Source: an uncultured Myxococcales bacterium
Lineage (GTDB): Bacteria > Myxococcota_A > UBA9042 > DTJE01
Assembly: GCA_937975765.1 (NCBI GenBank)
Contig: CALJUR010000020.1
Coordinates: 1 to 9,030, forward strand
Reading direction: 5' to 3'
Length of the DNA: 9,030 nt
The translations under genes were made by a program, and so were the position numbers. Under the pieces are notes generated by a model. The model worked only from the letters and a program-made list of their open reading frames with translations, was not told where the DNA came from and made no database searches. Shown here one piece after another: positions 1-5,916 of this stretch; within the stretch, counting starts at the first letter, position 1; the number at the start of each line of letters is the position of its first letter.

Positions 1-152
1 TACGCCGCCTGACTACCCCCCCAAATGGTCATGTGATTTCCGCTCCCGGTAGTACATTGCCCGCGCCATGCATAGGGCGTTCCCGGGTCGAACCGCTGCT
101 CTGCCGCAGGCGGGTCGAACACGCATTCCGGTCATGTCTGGCGAGCTAGTAA
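1..152. other. Left flank without a supported gene
   Basis: I see no credible coding region here. A frame running from base 1 ends at a TGA at 10-12; this could be the last codons of a plus-strand gene outside the window, but three codons cannot support that. Positions about 55-130 are GC-rich, like the right-hand part of the window, and composition falls after about 130. The only repeat seen is a 10-bp direct repeat (84-93 and 111-120), listed separately. Confidence 0.5.
84..120. repeat. Short direct repeat pair, 10 bp, 27-bp period
   Basis: CGGGTCGAAC occurs at 84-93 and again at 111-120. The copies are exact and lie just upstream of the drop in GC content that precedes the zinc-ribbon membrane-protein gene. 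Two direct copies 27 bp apart could be a regulator's binding sites or chance in GC-rich sequence. Nothing else in the window repeats this element as far as I can see. Confidence 0.35.
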
Positions 153-182
153 TTGCAGCAGATAACCACGATAGGATATCAT
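153..182 (+). promoter_or_regulatory. Possible sigma70-like promoter for the zinc-ribbon membrane protein
   Basis: TTGCAG (153-158) and TATCAT (177-182) are separated by 18 bp in an AT-rich stretch, matching the TTGACA and TATAAT consensus at 4 and 5 of 6 positions. CATAAT at 180-185 is an alternative -10. Transcription would begin near 189, about 80 nt before the favoured ATG at 270. This placement also argues against the upstream TTG start at 153 in the same frame. The call rests on similarity alone and the match is moderate. Confidence 0.3.
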
Positions 183-255
183 AATGGACGACAATCGATG
201 GACAGTTGGAAGTTCGGTTACGATAGGGGGTACCGCTTGACGCTGGTTGGACGCC

Positions 256-269
256 GGAGGAATTTCAGG
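256..269 (+). promoter_or_regulatory. Ribosome binding site that decides the start at 270
   Basis: GGAGG at 256-260 lies nine bases before the ATG at 270. The two earlier in-frame starts, TTG at 153 and ATG at 198, have no comparable Shine-Dalgarno sequence. The site therefore favours the 342-aa product, whose first zinc-ribbon cysteine is residue 8. Confidence 0.65.
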
Positions 270-1298
270 ATGGTTGATAGAAGAAATACCTGCCTCTCGT
301 GTGGACGGCGATTCGAGTACAATTTTCCAGGAGGGGCCTACGCGAAATGTCCAACATGTATCGCTCTTGAAAAGCAAACGAGGGCTCTTCAACAGGGTGC
401 TAGGCGAGACATTAAGATCCAAAGACCATCCGAAGTCGAGATGGCTGTTCAATCGATTGCAGCACAATTAAGGCTGCAGGCGCGGCAACAAGCTGAGCAA
501 GAGTTCCTAGATAAGAAGCGTGAGGAATGGGAGAATCGTCCTTGTCCGCACTGTGCCGAGAGAATCAACAAGCGCGCCAAGGTCTGCCGATTCTGCAATC
601 GAGACGTTGTCGATGCGCCGGATGTGTTGGCGGAGATTCAGCGAATTGAGGCACAGGCGGAGAGGTTGGGCTGTGAGCCTTGGAAGGTCGAAGAGGTAAA
701 TGAAGAGAGAACCAATAGAGCTCGCCAATTGGGTTGCGCGATCGACCAACTTGATGAATATGAGTCGCGGGTGCGGATGAAAAGGCTGGAGCAAGAGGAA
801 GTTGAACGCAAGGAGACCCTCCAAATCGCAAAACGTGCGGAACCATATCTGCGTGATTGGCGAGAGATGGAATTCTATATCGATGGTCTGTTTTTCCTGA
901 AGATCGCCCTTGGGTTTGGCTCGATTACGTTTGGGTTCCTTCTATCGTGTATATTCGCCACAGCCTTCATGGCAAAGTCAAGCGGAGATGCAGAGGACAT
1001 AGTGGTATTCGTTGGCACCGGTAGTGCCTTCCTGATTGTAGAGGCCGTTTTGTTTGTGCTACACAGATCAACTAGGGCGTGTCGGAGGAATATCATTGCT
1101 GGGCTTCAGAAGGCCGATCCCAAGAACCGTCTTAAACTTTCAATTGATGAGGCTCATATCGACCTTCCAGGTAGTTGGTGGGAAGGTCTGAAAGACCGAG
1201 GCCTTATTGATGCCTGCGCGTTCAGCGCGTTTCAGGGCCCTGCCTTCCGATTTCGTAGACCTCACTGTCCGTCGATAGCAAATGAATCATTAGGATAG
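270..1298 (+). CDS. Zinc-ribbon, coiled-coil, two-helix membrane protein
   Basis: The product is 342 aa from the ATG with a GGAGG site; in-frame starts at 153 (TTG) and 198 (ATG) are less likely. Four cysteines (C8, C11, C27, C30; CxxC-x15-CxxC) look like an N-terminal zinc ribbon. A second ribbon (C92, C95, C106, C109; CPHC-x10-CRFC) resembles the UPF0547-type zinc ribbons found in many bacterial proteins. Residues about 40-90 and 115-195 are highly charged and probably helical or coiled coil. They include two LGC-containing segments about 21 residues apart (C135 and C156). Two hydrophobic segments, about 206-235 and 244-265, are probable membrane helices with a short loop between them, followed by a C-terminal tail of about 75 residues. 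The layout suggests a membrane-anchored protein with cytoplasmic metal-binding domains. Partner and function are unknown. The gene is about 50% GC, well below its neighbours, and runs convergently to the minus-strand cluster, so it may have been acquired separately. Confidence 0.82.
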   Translation: MVDRRNTCLSCGRRFEYNFPGGAYAKCPTCIALEKQTRALQQGARRDIKIQRPSEVEMAVQSIAAQLRLQARQQAEQEFLDKKREEWENRPCPHCAERINKRAKVCRFCNRDVVDAPDVLAEIQRIEAQAERLGCEPWKVEEVNEERTNRARQLGCAIDQLDEYESRVRMKRLEQEEVERKETLQIAKRAEPYLRDWREMEFYIDGLFFLKIALGFGSITFGFLLSCIFATAFMAKSSGDAEDIVVFVGTGSAFLIVEAVLFVLHRSTRACRRNIIAGLQKADPKNRLKLSIDEAHIDLPGSWWEGLKDRGLIDACAFSAFQGPAFRFRRPHCPSIANESLG

Positions 1299-1563
1299 AC
1301 CATACGAAGAGAATTCACTGTCGGGCTTCAGCCCCAGGTTTCATGAAATGGTTGGTTTGGACTCGCACTCCGAACCGTAAGAAACTCGCTTTCGGATTTT
1401 TCCGGGAATCGGGGACCAGATCAAACGATCTCGATATCTTGTCGTGGAGCGTATCCTTGTGCAGACAACCCGGGTATCTGTATTATCATAGATTTGTCTC
1501 CTTCAAATTCCGGGAACGAATTAATACCGTTCGCGAATGCGAATCATGCCTCCGATACTCGCT
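1299..1563. other. Low-GC gap between convergent genes
   Basis: This gap separates the stop of the plus-strand membrane-protein gene from the stop of the minus-strand cluster. It stays low in GC like the gene to its left. It contains a small GGGC-TTCA-GCCC hairpin (1323-1334) without a T-run, a 10-bp palindrome TTTCATGAAA (1339-1348), the palindrome TTCGCGAA (1530-1537) and a GCGAAT doublet (1533-1544). There is no clear rho-independent terminator on either strand. The only coding candidate I would keep is a 22-codon minus-strand ORF at 1421-1489. Confidence 0.55.
1421..1489 (-). CDS. Possible 22-aa small ORF
   Basis: An ATG at 1489 (minus strand) is preceded by AAGGAG with an 8-base spacer, a better ribosome site than most chance ORFs carry. 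The reading frame gives 22 residues, beginning MIIQIPGLSA and ending in QDIEIV, before a TGA. It lies 74 bp downstream of the stop of the Trp-rich gene and in the same orientation, within low-GC sequence. It could be a real small protein, a leader peptide, or the surviving 5' end of a decayed gene. I recognise no family, and the short length means chance cannot be excluded. Confidence 0.25.
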   Translation of the reverse strand: MIIQIPGLSAQGYAPRQDIEIV

Positions 1564-2196
1564 TCAGGAAGCATTAAATCTCGCGACGAGAAAGTCCTCT
1601 GGTAGCATCAGGCCAGGAGGACTCCCATGAAGGGAAAGCGACCCGGGTAGATTCCTTTCCTGGCACCACTCCTCGATCTCCCTCCTCCTCGCCTCCCGCA
1701 GGCTGAACGGCATAAGGGGGGGCGGGTCGTAGGCCGGGATGGGCCAACCCCGGGCACGCAGGACGTCGCGCCAGTGGGCACCGTCGTACCGCATCTCGGG
1801 GCCGGGGCCGTACGGCCGATCCAGATGGGTGTCGGGATCCGCCTGGGCACAGACCGTGTTCCAGTCCAGATCTTCGTCCCACGCGTCGTACGCGACGGGA
1901 TCGAGCAATCGGGCGGACTGCGGTGCGTACTCGTCCGGAATCCAGATCCTCACCTGCAGTTGCAGTTCCGCCCGCATCCGCTCGATGCGCGGCATCCGCT
2001 CCCAGTCCGACAGGCGGATGCCCAGGTACCATTCGTGGGCCAGTTCCCACCGCCACAGGAACCACCCGCCCTCGACCTCCGGCCACGGCCCGGGCGCAGC
2101 CAGGCGGCAGGCGTGCACCCACCGCGGCCGCCCCCCGATCCTGCGACGCACGAACGTGGTGACGTAGCCGTTCTCCTCGACGACGGGCGGTCTCAT
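1564..2196 (-). CDS. Uncharacterised Trp-rich protein, last gene of the cluster
   Basis: The product is 210 aa and I do not recognise its family. The start at 2196 is well supported: its ATG overlaps the TGA of the upstream gene as ATGA, and GGGGAGG lies five bases before it. A longer in-frame start at 2277 would sit inside the upstream gene and lacks such support. The N-terminal third is rich in tryptophan (W26, W38, W45, W48, W50, W56, W65) and basic around residues 17-25. The middle is acidic (residues about 120-150), and a charged, Arg/Glu-rich segment precedes the C-terminus. There is no signal peptide, membrane helix or cysteine cluster, so it is probably a soluble cytoplasmic protein. 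Four-base coupling to the 426-aa protein upstream suggests matched amounts of the two and possibly a complex. The last 15-20 codons are less GC-rich than the rest, close to the composition break near 1600. Confidence 0.82.
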   Translation of the reverse strand: MRPPVVEENGYVTTFVRRRIGGRPRWVHACRLAAPGPWPEVEGGWFLWRWELAHEWYLGIRLSDWERMPRIERMRAELQLQVRIWIPDEYAPQSARLLDPVAYDAWDEDLDWNTVCAQADPDTHLDRPYGPGPEMRYDGAHWRDVLRARGWPIPAYDPPPLMPFSLREARRREIEEWCQERNLPGSLSLHGSPPGLMLPEDFLVARFNAS

Positions 2197-3473
2197 GCGC
2201 GCCTCCCCTTTCGCAGGGGGTGCCGGTACGGCTCGCTGCCCATGCCTGCGGCCACCGACTCGGTGCCCGCGTCCCACCGGGCCAGCGCGTCGTGCAGGGC
2301 CTGCCTAACCTGCTCGTAGAGGTCCCCAGTCCGGGTAACGAAGCAAACGTACCGGCCCCGGAACCAGAAGCACCGATCCCCCTGTCGCCACATCAGCAGC
2401 AGGTACTCCGAGGTCCCCGCGTTCGTCAGGGCGGCCAGCAGGAAGCCGTCCGGGACATACTGAGGCGTGAACCGGTCGGCCTGTCGCAGCCAGGAGGAGC
2501 GGACGTGCGCGGGGTGCGTGCAGACGCCGTCGGCCTCGCCGTATCCCCCGGGGAAGGGGGGCAACCCCTCCGGGATGCGGGCCGATGCCTCCGGAAACTC
2601 GGCCCGAAGGAACTTCATGAACCCCGGCACGTGGTGCAGGCGGGCCGACCTCAGTTCCACGAATTCCGGGTCGGGCCGGCGGCCGACGCGGCACGGAAGC
2701 CCGGGCGGCGGTGGCTCGATCAGCCGATACCACGTCACGTCCCCGCATCGCGATCCGTTCCGGCCGGGGGTGACCCGGTAGGGCACCAGGCCCGGCATGC
2801 CGTCCTGCTGCCTGAGGGCCGGGTACAGTTGCATCGCCCGCTCGTCGCCGGAGGCCATGGGGCCGTCGCCGCTGGTGAGAAAGACCTCGCAGCCCGTTGG
2901 CCCCAGGACGTTCTGCAGCCACGTGCCCGACGCCCTTCCTCCGCTGTCGTAGTCCACCTGCACGATGTGGCTGAGACGGCCGCCCAGGGGAAGGATCATG
3001 CGCGCGCAGAAGGCCTCGTTCTCGCAGAAAGCGTATACCAGGGGCCACTGCAGGGTCCCCAGCAGGTCGGAGCGCACCTCCAGTTCCATGAAGACCACCC
3101 GCCCGGTCAGCGGGCCGCCCCGCAGGAGGGTGACGATGCCCCGGTCCAGCGGAAGGTCCAGACGGGGCAGTTCCTCCAGGTGGCGCAAGGTGACCGTGGT
3201 GCGACGGTCCCGGAACAGCGGGTTCCGGTCGAGGACATTCCTCCCCTGCCAGGGGTAGTAGTCGGTATACAGGAAGATGTCCGGCGGCTGCGGCTCGGGC
3301 CCCCGGGCAGGCTGGCCCTTGGCGAAACCCGGGGCCAGGTGCATCAGGGGCCGGAAGTCCCGCTGGGCCGACGGATACCAGGCGATCCTCGGCTCGCGGC
3401 CCAGGGCGTCCATCCAGGCCCGGAAGCGTCCGTTCGTGTCCCCGTTCAGAGCGCGCAGCAATGCCATGGACAT
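2193..3473 (-). CDS. Uncharacterised conserved-looking 426-aa protein
   Basis: The start at 3473 is chosen because AGGAGGA lies seven bases upstream. The frame is open further upstream (to 3902), but that extension crosses a promoter-like, hairpin-rich gap and then overlaps the next gene. Residues 30-43 (IAWYPSAQRDFRPL) and 64-75 (PDIFLYTDYYPW) form a distinctive N-terminal signature. Residues about 146-198 hold a second block (VYAFCENEAFC, a Gly/Ser-containing turn, then SGTWLQNVLG and CEVF). From memory, both patterns recur in uncharacterised bacterial proteins, but I cannot attach a family name. A C-terminal segment with FWFRGRYVCF is followed by a helix around DLYEQVRQALHDAL. No membrane helix or known catalytic motif is visible. 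It is the first gene of a two-gene module: its TGA overlaps the start of the Trp-rich gene. It probably has its own promoter at 3657-3686, and it may also be read from the upstream MoxR-VWA genes. Confidence 0.87.
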   Translation of the reverse strand: MSMALLRALNGDTNGRFRAWMDALGREPRIAWYPSAQRDFRPLMHLAPGFAKGQPARGPEPQPPDIFLYTDYYPWQGRNVLDRNPLFRDRRTTVTLRHLEELPRLDLPLDRGIVTLLRGGPLTGRVVFMELEVRSDLLGTLQWPLVYAFCENEAFCARMILPLGGRLSHIVQVDYDSGGRASGTWLQNVLGPTGCEVFLTSGDGPMASGDERAMQLYPALRQQDGMPGLVPYRVTPGRNGSRCGDVTWYRLIEPPPPGLPCRVGRRPDPEFVELRSARLHHVPGFMKFLRAEFPEASARIPEGLPPFPGGYGEADGVCTHPAHVRSSWLRQADRFTPQYVPDGFLLAALTNAGTSEYLLLMWRQGDRCFWFRGRYVCFVTRTGDLYEQVRQALHDALARWDAGTESVAAGMGSEPYRHPLRKGRRA

Positions 3474-3480
3474 GGTGTAC

Positions 3481-3487
3481 TCCTCCT
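3481..3487 (-). promoter_or_regulatory. Ribosome binding site fixing the start of the 426-aa gene
   Basis: Read on the minus strand this is AGGAGGA, seven bases before the ATG at 3473. A second in-frame ATG two codons later (3467) is a less well spaced alternative. The site lies five bases downstream of the hairpin at 3493-3511, so folding of the leader could affect access to it. Confidence 0.75.
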
Positions 3488-3492
3488 GTCTG

Positions 3493-3511
3493 ACGGCACT
3501 CCTCGTGCCGT
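3493..3511 (-). promoter_or_regulatory. Perfect 7-bp hairpin next to the ribosome binding site
   Basis: ACGGCAC and GTGCCGT are exact inverted copies around a 5-nt loop, GAGGA on the minus strand. The stem ends five bases before the AGGAGGA ribosome site of the 426-aa gene. A protein or RNA bound here could change translation of the two-gene module. As DNA it could equally be an operator. Confidence 0.4.
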
Positions 3512-3656
3512 GTAGGAGCCCGAACCAGATGTCGACGGAAATGGCCGACCTCCGTTTTTCGGGCTGTTGCCCGCGCATGGAACCTGGGCGGTTCATGGCA
3601 CCGTGGCCGTGGCTCGGTTGCCGACCCCCGAAAGGGGCGCTCTCCATGCAGAAAGG

Positions 3657-3686
3657 AGCATACCCGAAGTTCTCCGGAAAAGTCAA
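3657..3686 (-). promoter_or_regulatory. Sigma70-like promoter for the two-gene module
   Basis: On the minus strand TTGACT (3686-3681) and TATGCT (3662-3657) are 18 bp apart, matching the consensus at 5 of 6 and 4 of 6 positions. The region just after the stop of the Cys-cluster gene is AT-rich compared with the genes on either side, as expected for a promoter in a GC-rich genome. It would give the 426-aa and Trp-rich genes independent transcription, with a leader of about 175 nt. Confidence 0.5.
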
Positions 3687-3700
3687 TGGCAACAATAACT

Positions 3701-4510
3701 TCACAGCAATTTTTCGATCCAGTGCGTCAGCGCGGGCGGCGGGACCATCTCGTCGAACGTCAGCAGTTCGCCGCCCCCGCTGCGGCTGAGAACCCCTTCC
3801 GCATAGTGGAACGAGAAACTGCCGCTGCCGTCGCGCGCGATGTAGTACCAGTCCGACCACCACCACGGATCCCGCCTGGTTCCTCCCTCTGCACCACGCC
3901 ACGTTCCTTTATCGAGGGGCAGGCTGATCCACTTGCCGCGCTCCCCCTCCATCCCCTGGGGGACGCCCTCGGCGCCGAGGACCGTTCCATGTTCGTGGTC
4001 ATACCGGAAGACCACCTCGCCCCGGGGGTCCCGGCCCGGGCTCACGGGTGTTTCGCCGCGAAGCATGGGCGCGACGTGCCGCACCGAGAGGGTGGTCTCG
4101 ACATCGTCCAGGCACTGATCGATCCGCCGCCTCTCGATCTCCTGGATCGTGTGGGTGAATCCCATGATTCCCATCCTCGGGATGTGGTCCCACAACTGCT
4201 TATCGGACACCTTCCCGCAGGACGGGCAGATGATCACGATGTTGTGGCTGCCGCTCATCGGGTTTCCGGCGGCCCACTGGACGCAGCCCGAAGCGCCGCA
4301 CGGGCACGGCAACCGGAAGACCCCGCTGGTCCAGGCTTCCAGCAACGTGCCCAGGCTGGGTACCCTGGCCTTGAACAGCCAACCGACCGTGTGGACGACG
4401 ATGGATCGCATTCTGGGAGAGTCCAGGATACGCTCCGCCTCCGACAGCCATACCGGGAGGTCCTGTTGCATCGCCTTGAATTCCTCTGGAATCAATCGGC
4501 CGAGTCTCAT
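3701..4510 (-). CDS. Uncharacterised Cys-cluster (zinc-binding?) protein
   Basis: The product is 269 aa. The start at 4510 has AAGGAGG four bases upstream; an in-frame ATG at 4546 has no such site. Residues 69-99 hold a metal-site pattern: C69, C71, C76, then C95-x2-C98 followed by Gly, with GNPMSGS between. It resembles a zinc ribbon or treble-clef knuckle with an unusual CPCGASGC first half. The N-terminal 60 residues look helical. The C-terminal half is polar and ends in a strongly aromatic patch (WWWSDWYY, residues 216-223) and a short helix. There is no membrane segment or signal peptide. The gene follows the VWA-protein gene by 53 bp in the same direction, with no terminator between, so it is probably co-transcribed. 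A metal-stabilised adaptor or substrate-recognition role would fit this position but is inference. I recognise no named family. Confidence 0.83.
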   Translation of the reverse strand: MRLGRLIPEEFKAMQQDLPVWLSEAERILDSPRMRSIVVHTVGWLFKARVPSLGTLLEAWTSGVFRLPCPCGASGCVQWAAGNPMSGSHNIVIICPSCGKVSDKQLWDHIPRMGIMGFTHTIQEIERRRIDQCLDDVETTLSVRHVAPMLRGETPVSPGRDPRGEVVFRYDHEHGTVLGAEGVPQGMEGERGKWISLPLDKGTWRGAEGGTRRDPWWWSDWYYIARDGSGSFSFHYAEGVLSRSGGGELLTFDEMVPPPALTHWIEKLL

Positions 4511-4563
4511 CGCTCCTCCTTGTTTTGATTTCTCGGTTCCCTGCACCCGCAGAACTCAGACGT

Positions 4564-5916
4564 TCAACCCAGACACGTCACGCTGCGGGCCATTTCGACC
4601 AGCGGGCAATCCCGCCTCCAGCGCCGGCTTTCACCGACCAGGACCAGGTGCAGGCCCGCCCCCGATCGGGCGAACTCCCTTCCCGTCTCGTCGGACAGAG
4701 GCCCGATGCCGTCGGTCACCACGACGATCTGGCGGTATCGACCCGCCAGCGCGTGCTCCAGCACCGGGGTGAAGCAGGTTCCGCCGGTGGTGCGGCGGAT
4801 GCCCCGGGCCAGGTCGTCCAGGCGGCAGTCCACGACCTGGGTGGAGAACAGGTGCACCGGGTCGGCGACGAGGTCCCGGAGGTTGGCCAGCCCCCCGTAC
4901 AACCTCGGAAGCGCCGAATCCAGGGACCCCGATACGTCCAGGTAGACGTGGGCGCCGGGGAAGTGGTCGGGCTGCGCCCGGGCGCCATGAAACAGGAACA
5001 CCGGCTGGCCGGCCGCCAGGAAGGCGAGGTCCGATCTCCCGGGCGAACACGTCACCCCGCTGACCGGCGCCATCCGCACCTGCTGGCGGCTGGGGTCCTT
5101 CCCCAGGGCGCGCCGGAGGGCAATCGCCAATCCGCCGGCGTCCTGGGCGGGAACGGGAACCACTTGCCCCTCCTCCAGTTCGCCCCCCGGTCCAGCCCCA
5201 AAGGATTCGACACCCTCCCAGGGGATCCCGTCCACGCTCGTGCCGTCGTGGCTTCCCAGCAGCAGCAGGCTCTCGAACCGCAGAATGCCGGCCAGGTCCA
5301 GCAGTTCGATCACCGCCTCCAGCAACTGCTCGTGGGGCGCACGAAAATGCCAGGCCATCCGGTGCACCGACCAGGCCCACTCGGCCAGGTGGCGGTTGTG
5401 GCCGGCCCGAGCCATGCCGGCGAGAAATGCCGCTCGCGCCCGGTGCTTCCCCTGCCCGGGCTCCCCCGGGACGTGTGTGTCTGCGGGCTTCAGCAGGCAG
5501 CCGGGGAGACCGTTTTTGTACAGCCGGGACAGCAGGGGCACGCCGCCCGGGAAGTAGCGGTCGACGACGACCCGGTTGACCATCATGTCGGCGGCGATGT
5601 TCGCGGCCGCCGGGCAGCGTCGGGTCAGTTCGTCCCCCGGGCGGATCCGCAGGTGCCCCAGCACGTGATGGTAGATCTCGTGCAACAGCACGAAGAGGAA
5701 GTCGCGGTCGTCCCCCAGGTGCTCGCGCAGGAAGGCCTCGCCGAACCGGACGTCGATGCGCCCGCCGATCCGGCGGATGCGGGCCGTCGGTACGGTCCGC
5801 GAGACACCCAGCCGGCTGGCCGGCAGGAACGCGTGCAGGGCCTGCGCCAACGCCGGCGGATCGGACGACAGTTCCACGGCGCGCCATACCCGAGCCTCCA
5901 GTGCGCTGTCCTTCAT
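4564..5916 (-). CDS. Metallopeptidase-like plus VWA-like domain protein (DUF2201 type)
   Basis: The product is 450 aa. Start 5916 overlaps the upstream TGA as ATGA, with GGAGG six bases before it. The N-terminal domain carries HEIYHHVLGH (HExxH at 79-83, further His at 84 and 88), followed by NIAADMMVN (N106, D110). These are the marks of the DUF2201_N putative metallopeptidase domain. The C-terminal domain is VWA-like with an apparently complete metal-ion-dependent adhesion site: DVSGS (327-331), a GGT threonine (T380) and TDG (D402). Proteins of this layout are typically encoded beside MoxR AAA+ ATPases, as here, and VWA partners of MoxR proteins commonly act as adaptors or co-factors. Both the zinc motif and the MIDAS look intact, so neither domain appears degenerate. 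Peptidase activity itself is not demonstrated for the family as far as I know. The protein is probably cytoplasmic, since no signal peptide or membrane helix is seen. Confidence 0.9.
   Translation of the reverse strand: MKDSALEARVWRAVELSSDPPALAQALHAFLPASRLGVSRTVPTARIRRIGGRIDVRFGEAFLREHLGDDRDFLFVLLHEIYHHVLGHLRIRPGDELTRRCPAAANIAADMMVNRVVVDRYFPGGVPLLSRLYKNGLPGCLLKPADTHVPGEPGQGKHRARAAFLAGMARAGHNRHLAEWAWSVHRMAWHFRAPHEQLLEAVIELLDLAGILRFESLLLLGSHDGTSVDGIPWEGVESFGAGPGGELEEGQVVPVPAQDAGGLAIALRRALGKDPSRQQVRMAPVSGVTCSPGRSDLAFLAAGQPVFLFHGARAQPDHFPGAHVYLDVSGSLDSALPRLYGGLANLRDLVADPVHLFSTQVVDCRLDDLARGIRRTTGGTCFTPVLEHALAGRYRQIVVVTDGIGPLSDETGREFARSGAGLHLVLVGESRRWRRDCPLVEMARSVTCLG

Larger units (their letters stand above)
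3474..3656 (-). promoter_or_regulatory. Structured 5' leader with five inverted repeats
   Basis: About 180 nt separate the predicted -10 element from the 426-aa gene. Read on the minus strand this leader can form, in order: CCCC-UUUC-GGGG (3637-3626); CAUGAACC with GGUUCCAUG, one bulge (3597-3576); CGGGC-AACA-GCCCG (3573-3560); ACGGAGG-UCGG-CC-bulge-UCCGU (3555-3535); and ACGGCAC-GAGGA-GUGCCGU (3511-3493). None is followed by a U-run, so these are not terminators. The last stem is a perfect 7 bp and ends just before the ribosome site; its loop is itself Shine-Dalgarno-like. A cis-regulatory leader is the natural reading, but I recognise no riboswitch class, and GC-rich DNA makes some stems by chance. 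Confidence 0.4.

Noticed and set aside
1323..1334. The GGGC-TTCA-GCCC hairpin as a terminator for the plus-strand gene
   Set aside because: The stem is only 4 bp and no T-run follows; it can be chance.
1343..1630. A plus-strand ORF of 95 aa in the low-GC gap
   Set aside because: It has only a weak AGG ahead of its ATG, has no recognisable features, and runs antisense into the 3' end of the well-supported Trp-rich gene.
3559..3574. The CGGGC-AACA-GCCCG hairpin as a rho-independent terminator
   Set aside because: On the minus strand it is followed by a run of A, not T; on the plus strand the T-run comes before the stem.
3474..3902. An in-frame N-terminal extension of the 426-aa protein
   Set aside because: It would cross a promoter-like, hairpin-rich gap and overlap the Cys-cluster gene in another frame. 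Its ATG candidates lack ribosome sites, while 3473 has AGGAGGA.
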